Of a stretch of 64,000 nucleotides of DNA, positions 1 to 11,623 are shown piece by piece (within the stretch, counting starts at the first letter, position 1; every line of letters starts with the position of its first letter). Source of the DNA: Oscheius sp. JU75 (lineage: Eukaryota > Nematoda > Chromadorea > Rhabditida > Rhabditidae); NCBI GenBank assembly GCA_037178855.1, contig JASJZC010000004.1:7502001-7566000 (forward strand), given 5' to 3'. The notes under the pieces are model-generated. The model was not told the DNA's origin. It did not search any database and worked only from the letters and a program-made list of their open reading frames with translations. The position numbers were made by a program, and so were the translations under genes.

Positions 1-54
1 CAGAGACAAAGTCAGCAAGTGTTCCTGCATCAATGACCAACATTCCGTCTTCAG

Positions 55-804
55 GTAATTTCCGTCTGGGACTATGACAAGATGTCAAAGAACGACTTCA
101 TTGGCGAGGTCACACTGGCCTCGAGGGAACTGAACCTAACACAGGTAAGAGAGTCAGCTCTGTCCTCTTCCAGCGGCAATTATGAGCCAAAGGGCAATTA
201 GACCATGGGAGCCCAGCTCGGGAATTCATTAGCCTGGAGTGAACACGTGTCACGTAAGAATGCGATCCCGGCTTCGGATTATCCCCCCTATCTGAGAAGC
301 AGAGGGAACTTTCCAAAAAGTTTTAAAAAATTGAAAAATTGTTTTCAACTCTCCAGTAGTACTCTGCTGTCTATGACAGCAGAATGTGCACTTGATCCGT
401 TGGAAGCCGGCCTAAGAATCGTCAGCCTGTTATTTGTTATCGTCGTGCAGGCTAAATGACGTGCAGTTAGCAGGGGATAGAGACAGAGAAACAGAAAGAT
501 AGAGACAGAAAGATCGAGAGAGAGGCAGAGCGATAGGCAGAAAGACGGAGAGGCAGAGACAGAGACAGGGAGAGAGAAGATAGAGACAGTATCACAGGGA
601 GATAAAGAGACGGCAGAGAGACAGGGAGATAGAGATACAAAAGAGAGTGAGACAGAGAGACAGAGACAGGAGAAAGTGAACAAGGACTTTCAGGTTTCCC
701 ACGCCTGCCACGAGCAATGGGCCGAGATGCTCATCTCCAGACGTCCCGTGGTGACCTGGCACACACTGCAAGAGAGAATGGAAAAGGAGAAGGACAAGGA
801 CTGA
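55..804 (+). CDS. Synaptotagmin-family C2B domain, 3' end of gene (partial)
   Basis: Last two exons of a gene that begins upstream of the window: 55-144 and 694-804 (stop TGA 802-804), joined in phase 0. Exon 1 encodes VWDYDKMSKNDFIGEV, the Ca2+-loop region of a C2 domain. Exon 2 encodes QWAEML...RRPVVTWHTLQ, which corresponds to the RHWSDML...RRPIAQWHTLQ end of the synaptotagmin C2B domain (family knowledge). Synaptotagmins are vesicle membrane proteins that bind Ca2+, phospholipid and SNAREs in exocytosis. The protein ends in a short charged tail (ERMEKEKDKD). The intron between the exons is a degenerate GACAGA tract. Which paralogue this is cannot be told from two exons; rabphilin- or Doc2-like proteins are the alternative, but the WHTLQ ending favours synaptotagmin. 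Confidence 0.8.
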
Positions 805-3136
805 CAGAGACAGAGAGAGACGAAACTGTGTACAGCAGCTGTGATCACACAAATCCGGTTCCCAAATGTTCTATACAGTATTTATTTGTTTGTTCATTTT
901 CTAATGAAGGTCATTATTATCAGTTGGCAGCACCAAGACATTCGAGATCGTCGCGTTCCAGAGTGTACTGAAACTGACTGACTGTGGCTGTCACGGTCTC
1001 TCACCTTTTGGGCCCTTTGCTGGTCAAAACCTCTCCCATCTCCTGTTCTCACTTCCACCAGTCTGCTCTTCTTCTCCCCACAGGTATTGGCTCTCTGAAT
1101 CTCTGCCAGTCTGAAGAGAGACATTGAATGGTCAACTACTAGACTTACAAAGATGGTTTACTCATTGGTAGTTCTCTAGAAGATGGCAGGAGCTGGTCAG
1201 GAACCTAAACTGTCACGGTTTAGTGTATCTCTGTCTCTCTGTACCTCTGGTTCTCTGACTTTCAGTCTCTCTATCTCTCTGTCTCTAAGTCTCACTGTCC
1301 TTCTAGTTTTCTGTTTTTTTTGTCACTCAGTCTCCTCGTCTCTCTGGCTTTCTATCACTCTGTCTCTCTGTACCTCTGTTTCTTTGTCTCTATGTCTCTC
1401 ATTCTGACTGTTCATCTATCTCTCTGTCTCTTTGGTACTATGTCTTTCTGTCTCCCTAGCTCTCTGCCTCTCCGTCGCTCTATTTCTCTATCTCTCTCAG
1501 TTCACTCTGTTTCTCTTTCAACTCACCCTCTCTAGGCACCGATGAAACAGTACCCGATTTCTGCTCTCATTCTTTACAGGCCATCTACAGCAGCCTTGTT
1601 CCCTGAAAAGTTGTCATTTTTCAGGAGTGCGCTGACAAACCTTCCCAAGCTCGTATCACAAATTTTTGTCACTGTCGGTCTGGTCTGGACAGCACTCGTC
1701 TGGATAACAAAAAGTGAGGGGACATCCTTGACCACTGTCCTATGATTCCATCTGTTATCCAGAACTATGGCTATCTGTTCCGTCTGTGACTCTAGCCACT
1801 CCCTTCTCTAAAACCATGTCTTTTCAGTAGCTCTAACGTTTACCAAGGGGAGGAAAGTCTCTTTCTTCTGTCTGTTCATATGAGATTTATTGACAGTTCT
1901 TCTGACCACTTCGCTTCCAGAACAAAAGAGGAGATCTACTCCATGGAATAGATCTCGGATCCAGGTGTTGGGGACAGTGACAGTAGCGCTGAAGACAGAG
2001 AGAGTGAGAAAGACAGTGATAGTGACAGAGAGACCATAACTCACTTAACTATCACCTGGTCGATCCCAGCCTGCCTTCTATTAAAAACAATGATCCTGTG
2101 ACCTGTTAAGTTGACCGATGCTCCATCACAGAAGTCGTCCATTGTCTCTCTGTTCTCTGAACTACTGGTATGGATCAGGACCGAATCATACCTCCAATGA
2201 AAATGTCTCTCTGACTGACCGACTCTATTCCTAGTTGGTAGCCGTCCGGCATCTGACCATATTCTACTTGTCCTGAAAGACCAAGAGACAGTAACAGTGA
2301 GAGAGAAGCAATCAGACAGAGAGAGAGAGAGTCCTTACAGATCAAAAAAGTGACTTCCTTTCGTCGAAATGTGTCTCTCTTATCAGTAGTGCCCTCTCAA
2401 TCCACTCAAATATTCATTACCTTGTAGGCGGTCGAGCTGTCGAAGTACCCTCAGCACATGGTCACTTTCCTGACCGGAGACAAGGAAAAGACCTATTGAA
2501 AGAAAAAGTGAGAGAAGCTGGAAAACTTGGCTTACAGACAAGGAAGAAGAAGCGCATCACTACAATGACAGCGGGCATTTTACAGCCACCTATCAGAGGA
2601 ATCCGTGGAAGATCGGTCACGTGCTTTCTTGATTGGTCTGTCAATCTGCTATGGAAATCAGGAACTTTGTCTCTGGTTTGGGATTGAATGATACCTTGGA
2701 TTGTCTCTCTCTATATGTCTGTCTCTCTGTTTCTCTATACTGTATATACAACTCTTTCGATCAGGAGAATAAACATACAAAGCCTGCAGGCAACGAAAAT
2801 TACCACACTCTCACTCTAAGCGAGAGTATGGCAATCTTTTGCACAAGCGATTAGTCTTTTTTTCAAGGCCATTTTTCTGTTTATGGTTCGACGAAAGTTT
2901 TAGTGGAGAGAGGGAGAGAGAGAAACCCTCGAATGACTCATAGTTCAAAGTGAGTGTCTGATTACCAAATTGTCTTGTGGCAACGATGACTGGCCCCTGC
3001 GCGACCGAGTCAAACAGACCCCGGCTGTTTGAGTTGCGATCTGGCAAGCACACCCAGTTCTCAGTTCATTTCACTCTTACCAGTTCTGCCAGACATCTCT
3101 CCCTGCTTTTAGCTGCCAAACGATTTTAGTTCCAGA
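805..3136. other. Intergenic, no convincing gene
   Basis: Gap between the synaptotagmin 3' end and the esterase-like gene. It contains long degenerate TCTCTGTC / GAGACAGA tracts (about 1200-1540 and 2280-2340). The open frames here are mostly low-complexity Ser/Leu translations of these tracts. One exon-like stretch at 2428-2499 follows a TTGTAG and ends in TGA, but it cannot be linked to anything. Confidence 0.5.
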
Positions 3137-6100
3137 ATGATTCCTCTCATATATCTGCTAGTGGCCGCAGTCCACGGCCAACAACAGACCTATGTCTCCG
3201 TTCCGACCTCTCAGGGAACGGTTCAAGGAAAGACCGTTAATTATGGTAGGTTCCTTTCCACCAATCCATGTCAAATTTTGACGGAATCCATTGAAACACA
3301 TGACCAGCAGCGACGTGTTTAGAAACTAGGTACTATTTGGTTCCACACTTCTACACAAGTTTTCGGATTCAAGAACGCATTTTCTGGCAAAAGGATGTTC
3401 TGCAAAGCTGTAATTTTTTTCATCTACTCTACAACTTCGCAGAACATCACAAAGCGTATAATTCACTTCTTAACGTCAAAAACTGCATCGTAAAACAGAG
3501 ACCTTTCTTGAAAGATACCCAGACGAACGTAACTGACAAGGCAATTCCATCGGTCGCTTACGGCCACACCACGTTGAAAGTACGCCATCCCGTCCGATCT
3601 GGCAAGTCAAGCAACGTTGGGCCCGGTTAGTACTTGGATCGGAGACGGCTTGGGAATCCCGGGTGTCGTAAGCTTTTGCTGTTCTTAGGATTTTTTTCTG
3701 CATTGTCCTGAGGTCCAGAAGGTTTTGACCATTTCCGAGGTTCTATTTGGTACCAAAAATCTTTTTTAGGTAGCGACACGAACCAATTGTACTATGGACA
3801 GGCTGACGTCTTTCTCGGTATACCATACGCACAGCCACCAACCGGAGATCTGCGCTTTCAGGTTCGAGGATATGTTTTCGAGAAGATGTAGTCAAATAAT
3901 GTGTCAAGTGGGGGGCTGAAACAGTGTAAACAGTTACCTCGCCAGGGGGCGCGAAGTGACAATATTTACGGCCTCCCTTTTTTCAGGCTCCGCAAGCCAT
4001 GAGATCCTACCCGCAGCAGGTCTACGACGCGACGTACTATCGGCCGAAATGTCCTCAGTTAAATGGCGGTAACTATGTGAATGAGGACTGCCTCTATCTG
4101 AATGTCTTCACGCAGCAGGCGAATGGGACACAAGCTATGGCTGTCATGGTCTTTGTGGATGGAGGCGATGGGCTGACTTCGGGAGGAACGGATCAGTCGC
4201 AAATGAAGGTACAGAGAGGCAGAGACAGTACCATGAATTCAGTAGAGAGATAGTCTGTTCCAATGTCCAGAAGCGAGGTAGTCAATCAAGAGTCTATCCT
4301 CCAGTAGAATTGCTTCCAAAAGTACTCTGATGGTAATTGCCTGAAACAAAATAGTTATGAAACTTGCTGACAAACATTTCAAATCGCTAAAATTGGAGTG
4401 TTTAAAAGTTTCAAAAATTCTGTCACTTGTAATTCGACAGACACCTTGCCATGTCTACTCACCAAGCCGTCTGCCTGGAATTCCCCGACAGCAACCCTGC
4501 TCCCAGCTGCGACGACTACTCGTTCATCTTCGATCCCGAAGCAGAAGTGCCGTGGAATCTGGTCGAGTCGAGACGTCTGAACCTGCTGGCTTCTACTGTC
4601 AGGAAGCAGTCCGAGGACAGGACTGACCGTCTCCACATCCAGCTGGCCCGTCGCCGCTTCGTCGCCCGTCTCATCGACGAACTTTTCCCTCTGGATCTGA
4701 ACCACCGGGAGGTGACTTTCTTCTACGAGGCCGAACTGAAAGACGACCGGAATGGATTGCATTTCCTCTTCTTCGGCAATCCGACCCTCTGGACGATTCT
4801 GACCAATGTCAGCTGCCTGGAGACTGTCAAGATGACGGATCTGGAGCTGGCCGAGATGAGGGGAGAGATGCTGCAGCTGGTCGACCACCTCGTTCCCAGC
4901 GACTACTACTGAACTATCTTGTCCTTAAGGTACTCGCGAGTCACAGAATAAAAAGCGCTTTGCCACTGTTTTACAGTAGGCTACTGGATAGAGAGACAGA
5001 CAGAGAGACAAAGGGGAAAAAGAGAGAGAAAGAGTCATTGGGACAGACAGAGACGGAAAGAGACTGAGTACAACCTTTTTTGTAGGGAACTGTCAGGAAT
5101 CTAGTGAGTAGAGGAGTAGTCGTCGTAACCTTCCAATACCGTCTGGGAGCTTTGGGATTCTTCTCGACTACCGCCATGGGATTTCAGTCGAACAATGGAA
5201 TGCTTGACCAGGTGGACTACCCTCAAATTCAAACAATACAGATTCCAGGTCATGGTTCTCCAATGGGTCCAACAGAACATCCAGAGCTTTGGAGGCGATC
5301 CGAACCGGGTCACTCTCTGTGGACAGGGTGACGGAGCCTGTGCTGTAAATGCCCACACTCTCTCTCCCATGAGTCAGAGTGAGTTTACCAACTGACAGGC
5401 AAGACGGTACGGGTTCAGATCTCTTCCAGCAGGCTATCATCCAGTCCGGAACCATCTATGGCTGCTACTCTCCAGACGGAACTGTTCCTGTCTCTACTGA
5501 CTTGACTACTCCCATGCCTAGTCTACAGTACGATCAGGGAGTACCTTATGTCCCATTGGATCAGGGAGGAAGTCAAGGGTCACAGTACCAGGGATACTAC
5601 AGTGATCAGAGTCAAGGACAGAACCAACAGTATCAGGGACAGGGTCAACAGTCGACCAACTCTCAAGGACAGTACAGTAACCAGCAGTATGGTCAAGGAT
5701 ACCAGAATGGTCAGAGTCAGTATCAGGGAAATGGACAGAACCAACAGTATGGCCAGAGTACAGGATACAATGGTGCCAATGCACAGTACGACTCATCTTT
5801 CGTCAATCCTAGTCAGCAGTTGGCACAACAGGTCAGATTCTGTCTGTCTGTCTCTCTATCACTCTATCTCTCTATCCTTGTTTCTCTGTATCTCTGTACC
5901 TCTGTCTCTCGTCTCTCTGTCCCTCTGTCTCTCTCCCTCTCTGCCTCTCTGACACCCTGTCTCTGTCTTCCTGCCTCTCTGTTTCTCTGTTTCTCTGTTT
6001 CACTGTCTGTGTCTCTGTCTTTTTGTCTTTCTGTCTCTCATTCTCTGTCTTTCAGCTCTGCAACATCTCCTCCTCCCAATGGAATTCTGGAAATATCGGA

Positions 6101-7807
6101 AACTTAAAGGACTGTCTGAACAACTACTCAGTCGATTTCATTGTCCAGACCCAGGGAGTAAGTACACCCCTTGTCTCTTATATCTCTGTTTGCAGCAAAA
6201 AGTTGCTACCTGGCTGATAGTCCGGGATAATTCCTTCTTCCCCGGTACTCCGGAACAGTTGGCTTCCAGACGACCACCTATTCCGATCATCATTGGGACA
6301 GTACAGGACGAGGACGCTGACTATGGTAAGAGTATCTCTGTCTCTTTGACTGTATCGGTAGAGCGCTTTTGCTCTGTCTCTCTGTCTCATAACATTTTTT
6401 AGCCTTCAAACTGGTAGCTAACGGAAACGCTAGCCAGAACGAAGGAGATCTTCTCAACAACTGGATGGTCGACTTTGCCCGAAAGAACAAGGTCAACAAC
6501 GACCCACAGGCCCAGTCCCAGATCGAAAACATCATTGCCCAGAACTATAACATCACGCCTACCGTCTCAACTACCACTTACATGCCGACCACTGCCGGAC
6601 AGAGAGTCTATGATTACACTGGACAGAACGGACAGTTCCAGAATAGTCAGTTCCAGAACCAGGGACAGCAGGGTTACGGAAATGGCCAGGTACAACAGTA
6701 CAACCCGGTCAGTTGACTGGATTCCTTTGGAACACAAACTGTTCAGAACCAGCAGATGTCTACCGCTACAGTTCAGTCACTGAGAACCATGTCTACGGTG
6801 AGTGACAGATAGTCATAGAGATAGACATACAAAGAGACAGAGATAGATACAGAACAACAGAGACAGAGTGACAGAGAAATTCAGATCACTTCCGATTCCG
6901 GAATCGTGAGTCAGACAGCGACAGCGATCGATTCTTTCACCCAAAACGGCAACACTATGGTTCGGGTCTTCCAATTCAGCTACGTGACAGATCTGGGTAG
7001 ACAGGGACAGCCAGATTTAGGCACATGGAAACGTAAGTCAAGCAAAATTGAGAAAGAGAGAGAGAGTGATTCAGCCGTGACCAAAGGAACTGACCAGATC
7101 TTCCTGTTTATGAGCGAGACAGTCTGGTCACAGTCAGCGCCATCCTCCCAGGACAGAGTTATGGCAGACCAGATGGGCCAACAGTGGACACAGTTTGCCA
7201 AGACTGGGTAACAAAGACAGGGATAGCCTGAAAACCAGTAATCTTCCAGACAGGTGACCAGTTGGCAGCCTACCAATGGACAGAACTACAACTACTGTAA
7301 TCTGAACACGCAGTCGACTCAGCAAACTGGGTATGGAGAACAGGCTAGGGACGTCTTCCAGCAACAGGTTCAGCCGATTGTTACTCAGGTACTGTGACAT
7401 TGCCTCTCTTCCTCTGTCTCTCTATGTCCTTCTGTCTCTCCCTGTCTCTCTGTCTCTATGTCTTTCTGTCTCTTTGTTTCTTCGTCTCTCTGTATCTCTG
7501 TCTCTCTGACTGACCCTGTCAATTTCAGTCTCAACAGCAACAGGGACTCATTCCCCAGCGTGACCAGCCAACAACGTACCAGCCTCCCTTCCAATACCAG
7601 TACTCTCCCCAACCCAGTTCCCAACAGCCCCAGTACCAGTACCAGAACGCTCTACAGCCTCAACAGAACAACCAGCAATGCTGTCAGCAGCGGCAGCAGT
7701 GCTGTCAGCCAGTCAGTCAAGCCCAGTATCGGCAGAACGCCAACGGCGATTCCTCCTTCCAAATCTCGTTCAGTTTGAACAACAACAACTTGCCAAATAA
7801 CGGATAA
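3137..7807 (+). CDS. Cholinesterase/carboxylesterase-like secreted protein, predicted catalytically dead, with Q/G/Y-rich insertions
   Basis: Fourteen exons: 3137-3245, 3770-3861, 3987-4208, 5086-5211, 5249-5378, 5404-5831, 6056-6157, 6196-6325, 6403-6707, 6747-6797, 6885-7032, 7075-7207, 7250-7388, 7529-7807; about 797 aa. A signal peptide (MIPLIYLLVAAVHG) is followed by an alpha/beta-hydrolase fold with LGIPYAQPPTGDLRF, EDCLYLNVF, TFQYRLGALGFFS and FGGDPNRVTL. The usual GESAG nucleophile elbow reads GQGDG (Gly at about residue 210), the oxyanion HGGG reads DGGD, and the catalytic His site reads VTKGTD (Lys at about 618). It is therefore probably a non-enzymatic cholinesterase-like binding or adhesion protein, as known for neuroligin/glutactin relatives. 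A roughly 100-residue Q/G/Y/S-rich insert (about 265-365), a second QFQN/GQ-rich stretch and a Q-rich tail with CCQQRQQCCQ are unusual. The start follows a splice-acceptor-like TTCCAG. PolyA signal AATAAA at 7820-7825. The 25-bp gap 5379-5403 needed to keep frame is doubtful. Confidence 0.85.
3556..3674 (+). rRNA. 5S ribosomal RNA gene
   Basis: About 119 nt, recognised from GCTTACGGCCACACCACGTT at the start, CGCCATCCCGTCCGATCTGG in the middle, the internal-promoter region AGTACTTGGATCGGAGACGG, and TGTCGTAAGCT at the end. It closely resembles the C. elegans 5S sequence as I know it. A short T run (3674-3677) could end Pol III transcription. The gene lies on the sense strand inside the first intron of the esterase-like gene. 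No spliced-leader RNA gene, which accompanies 5S in C. elegans, is visible beside it. It may be a functional dispersed copy: the internal control region is intact to my eye. Confidence 0.9.
4451..4912 (+). CDS. Hypothetical intronless protein nested in an intron of the esterase-like gene
   Basis: One 153-aa open frame between esterase exons 3 and 4, same strand. Codon use looks like the neighbouring coding exons (many C/G third positions), unlike the AT-rich or GACAGA-type introns. A polyA signal AATAAA lies at 4947-4952, 35 bp after the stop, so it looks like a separate transcription unit. The protein is acidic with mixed alpha/beta character; features include CLEFPDSNPAP, RLHIQLARRRFVARLIDELF, TFFYEAELK and FLFFGNPTLW. 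There is no signal peptide or membrane segment, and I do not recognise the family. The start ATG follows an acceptor-like GACAG by 9 bp; an upstream exon is possible. An antisense frame over the same bases is taken to be a shadow. Confidence 0.65.
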   Translation: MSTHQAVCLEFPDSNPAPSCDDYSFIFDPEAEVPWNLVESRRLNLLASTVRKQSEDRTDRLHIQLARRRFVARLIDELFPLDLNHREVTFFYEAELKDDRNGLHFLFFGNPTLWTILTNVSCLETVKMTDLELAEMRGEMLQLVDHLVPSDYY

Positions 7808-7909
7808 AAACAACGAACAAATAAAGTATTTGTGACCCGGCTAGAGGTCTGGGTGAAAGACCATAAATGACAAGGGGAGGTAGAATGTGGGAGAGTAGAG
7901 TCATGGAGA

Positions 7910-10900
7910 TTATTCTTTTTCGTCAGTTCCATCATCAGAACCGTCTTCTCTGAAAAATGTATGGATGAGGTTTGTTTCTGTCTCTGTCACTTACCCGTCA
8001 GTACTGTGACCGAGCAGAGTGCCGACATTGAATCCTTCAGGAGTCTTTATCTGTGCCAATTGCTGTTGAAAGAGTGCCAGAAGATGGGCAGGGAAGACCA
8101 AGGCCGAATCTGAGAAGACCAAAAAAGTGAAGTGGGTCTAGAAGAAAGTGCACTGTCACTTGAGAGAGACGGAGAGACACAGTTAGCTGTCTCTATCAAG
8201 TGACAGTGTGCAATTTCCTATCAACACAGAGAACTGTGACTATACCAAGCTCAGATTCGAGGGGACTGAGTACCTTGTCCCAGATTGGGAAGGGTTGGGA
8301 AGAGACCAGTAGCGGTAGAGGACAATGCTGTGACTCTCTCCAGTTTCTCTCCAGATAGTGGGTTGACTCTCTGGGTCTCGGTGTCCATGATCTGAAAAGA
8401 CTACATCTGTCTGCCTATCTCTCTGTGTCTCCCTCCCTCTGCCTCCCTCTCTGTCTGACTCACTATCTCTCTGTCACTCTGTCTCCCGTCTCTCTCTCTC
8501 TGAATTTCTTTCTATCGTTCTCTCTCCGACTCTCTGCCTCTTTGTCTTTGTGTCTCTGTGTTTCACTGTCACTGTCACATGTCCTGGAACACTCTGCCTC
8601 ACCTGAACCAAATCATTCCTCGTCCTCGTTGTGACATAGTTATGGAAGACGACATCCTTCATCACAATCCCCACAGAAATCTGTGTCCTGTCCGTCTCAC
8701 TGGTCTCCAATCTGACCAGTTTGTCGAATCTGGATGGGTACGACTCGTCCATGAGGACCTCAGCCAGTCCCTGCTTGAAATCCTTTATCTGTTCCGAGGC
8801 TACGGAGCCGATAATGGTTTGGGATGAGTCGTTGAGTCCGAAGACGAGAGACAGATAGCCGCAGTTCTCGTCGCAGAACCGAGCCAGTAGACTACCATCG
8901 TTGGTATGCTGGAAGGCATGGTGAGCTGCTTGGAGACTGGACAGAGTCAGAATGCTGTAACTTCCTGTAAGTCACGTGAACGAGAGAAACTAACTCTTTG
9001 TTGAATAGACTGCACATGGTCTGGTATTCCTCACTGGCAGCCATCTGTTTCTTAGTTTTCGTTGACTTCTTGTCGGTGATTTGGGGACTGGGACAGAGAC
9101 GGTGACCGACGTCCTGGATCATTTCCGAGACACGGAAAAGCCAGAGCCAGGGGGAGTGGGACAGCTCAGTGGACATGTCGAGGATGGAGACACACTTGTC
9201 CTGAAAGAGTGGGTAGAGAGACAGAGAGAGTGCGACAGAGCGACAAAGACAGAGAGACAGATACAAAAACACAGAAAAAGCGAGAGAGACACAGAGACAG
9301 TACCTGCATAAACTCTCTCCTCTCGACCATGACCGCATCCAGAACGAGTTCAACTAAGAGACGGTCTCTTAGCTCTTGTCTCGCTGCTTGTACGTCTAAT
9401 CCAGTTCGGATCTTCGCTGTTCCGAAGAGTTCAGTCTCCATAGCGACTACCTGTCCGGTCATGGTACATCTCACTATCCTAAAGACAGTCATTTTAACTT
9501 AGACTCGGATCCCCAACCTTGGAAGAAGGATCATCGTCTGGACATGACAGATCTCGTGGTGATGAAGCTGTCGCGCCTGTACCATCTGGGCCTTGACAAA
9601 GTTCTGGATAGCGGTCCGGAGGAGACCCCAGCTCAAGGGAGACTCCAGAGGAGCATCTACACTTTCTGGTTGATCGATTGGGTCGGCCAGTCTGCTCCAG
9701 AAGATTGACTGCAGGAGTGGTTCCGTCTGGTCATTGGTTATGGCAATGAGGAAGGCGTGGGAGAGAACAGTCTGGTTGACTACCAGCTTGTTATCCACGT
9801 TTAGGGCAACTTCGACTTGAATAGCATAGCGGGTAGCCAGTTGTCGTCGGTCGATCTGAAAAGTACTGTCTCCCTGTCTCTAAGTCTCTATATCTCTCTG
9901 TCTTTCTGTCTTTCTCTCTTTCTGTCCCTCTGTCTCTCTCTCAGTGTCTCTCTGTCTCTGTTTCCTTGTCTCTTACCATTGAGTTCAAAGTGACCCCCAT
10001 TTCCGGGAATGTTGCGCACAGAACTCCATTCTCGTATCTGAAGGGAGTCGTCTTCGCAGCTGGCTCATTCATCTGATCGAAAATTACGTAGGTAGTCGTC
10101 TCTGGAGCTGCCTGACTAGCCACCAGCCTCCCATCCGCTGTCACTGTAGCCGTCGACTGGTCTAGGACTTTCACAGCTGCCGTACCCTCTCGCTGGGTGA
10201 GAATCATTCGTCCAGCTACTTGTCTAGACAGACAGTTTGAGTATGAGTACAACCTCACTCTACCTCGGCTCTCCACCCTCGGTGGATAGTTTGACTAATG
10301 TGGCTCTGAAGAAGGCCTCTATGGTTGGAGGTGCCCGAAGTTCATTTGGTTCCGAGTCATTGGAAATGGCAAAAACTCTGAACAGATGCTGTCACTGTCA
10401 CTGTCACTCACTTCACTCGAAGGGTCGGATGACTTGTCCGGCACTTGACCACGTTCCTCGCCCTATGAATCAGCGGAGCCATATCAATATCCAGTTCATT
10501 CTGGATTCCCGGTACTGACCTTGGCCACTCGACTACCATCGACCTGTACTCTCCCACTGTCACTATCTATCTCTCGACCTACTCTTGAATAATCTGTTCA
10601 ATCAGTTGCAACTGCGCCGGATGTTCTTCCGGACTCATCGGTGCATTCGATACTTTCCGAAAGAACGAGGCAAATCTGAATTCTCTTTTTGTCTTGTCGT
10701 GTTTTCGTCCAGCGGTCTTGGCCTTTGTTGACTTTTTGATATGGGGAACCAGCTGGCGTTGGGCCAAACAACAAGTTTAGACTAATGATACGGGAGCTAC
10801 AGAGACAAAGACAGTGGCAGTGACGGAGACAGAGAGACAGGAAACTGACTCTTTCATTGGATGATTCTCTCCTGCCACAGACACCGGCTCCACCAGAAGA

Positions 10901-11623
10901 GATCCACGTCTCTGTCTGGACAAGAACTCTCTCTTCTTCTGTAATAGACGAACAAATTCTTGTTTGAGGGCGAACATTCCACTTGACTTTTTGCTCTAAA
11001 AATTTAGATATTGAAAATAATCAAAAAAAGGAGGAGAAAAATACGAGGGGAACGCAAATTCGTGACGGGAGCTATTTTCGACAGGAATTTGAATTTCTTT
11101 TCCAAACTTTTCTCAATTCTTTTGCCCATTTCTCAACTATTTTCTCCACCTTTTTGCTCGGAAATCTATGCAAAGTTGTTCCGGAACGTTAAAGGAAAGC
11201 TTCAGAAAGAAGATAAGTGTAAGTTAGCAATAAAAAAAGGCGTGTAGTCCTTCGGAAACTACTAGCAACTGATGGCTTCCAAACTTTGTGTCTAGAATCA
11301 ATTTTTGCTGTTTTCCGAGCTAATAAGCTAATATAAATCGGCAGCAAGATGGCAAATACTATGTATAGACTCTTGCGCAAAAATTTATGTAACTTCTGGT
11401 CCAAAACCAGTTTATAGCCCTGACAGGGTAGCAAACCTCATTCTCTCTCCCTGTCACTCTGTCAGCTCTACGTCCAATATATATGCATTTTCTCCATGTC
11501 TGACCACTTTTTTAGGGTCAGAGAACGCTAAATCCGATAAAATGGGCCTACCTCCAGCAGATCATCCAGTGAGGTGACAGATTTCCGCTTGTGAGGCGCC
11601 ATCGGCGGCGCCGAACGAAGCAT
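7910..11623 (-). CDS. STAT-family transcription factor
   Basis: Thirteen exons from high to low coordinate: 11623-11552, 10995-10846, 10752-10583, 10543-10412, 10377-10264, 10223-9977, 9855-9518, 9478-9304, 9200-8995, 8954-8603, 8391-8274, 8109-7995, 7949-7910; 742 aa in frame throughout. The middle matches the STAT DNA-binding/linker region: FLIAITNDQ, SIFWSRL and LSWGLLRTAIQNFV follow the known pattern 'visN..q..asvlW...vsW..L..al...F', then SPWLWLFRVSEMIQD matches 'FWlW...ileLIk'. An SH2-like segment, GSLLARFCDENCGYLSLVF, keeps the phosphotyrosine-binding Arg (about residue 560). The N-terminus is short and basic with no STAT N-terminal oligomerisation domain, as in nematode STA-1/STA-2. 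The C-terminus is acidic (EDGSDDGTDEKE), possibly an activation tail. STATs dimerise after tyrosine phosphorylation and bind DNA. The donor of exon 2 (GTTTCC) is weak. Convergent with the esterase gene. Confidence 0.8.

Noticed and set aside
345-683. Ser/Leu/Val-rich frames over TCTCTGTC tracts (also 1183-1535, 5379-5952 tail, 25560-25700, 27180-27290)
   Set aside because: They are translations of simple repeats, mostly in introns bounded by good splice sites.
2428-2499. Exon-like stretch AVELSKYPQHMVTFLTG... ending in TGA
   Set aside because: Cannot be joined in frame to the synaptotagmin exons or to any other gene; too short to judge.
3245-3770. SL1 RNA gene beside the 5S copy, as in C. 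elegans
   Set aside because: The leader GGTTTAATTACCCAAG was not seen on either strand in this intron, nor noticed elsewhere in the window.
4379-4888. 169-codon antisense open frame opposite the nested orphan gene
   Set aside because: The sense frame has the polyA signal and better codon use; the antisense frame is a shadow of its third-position bias.
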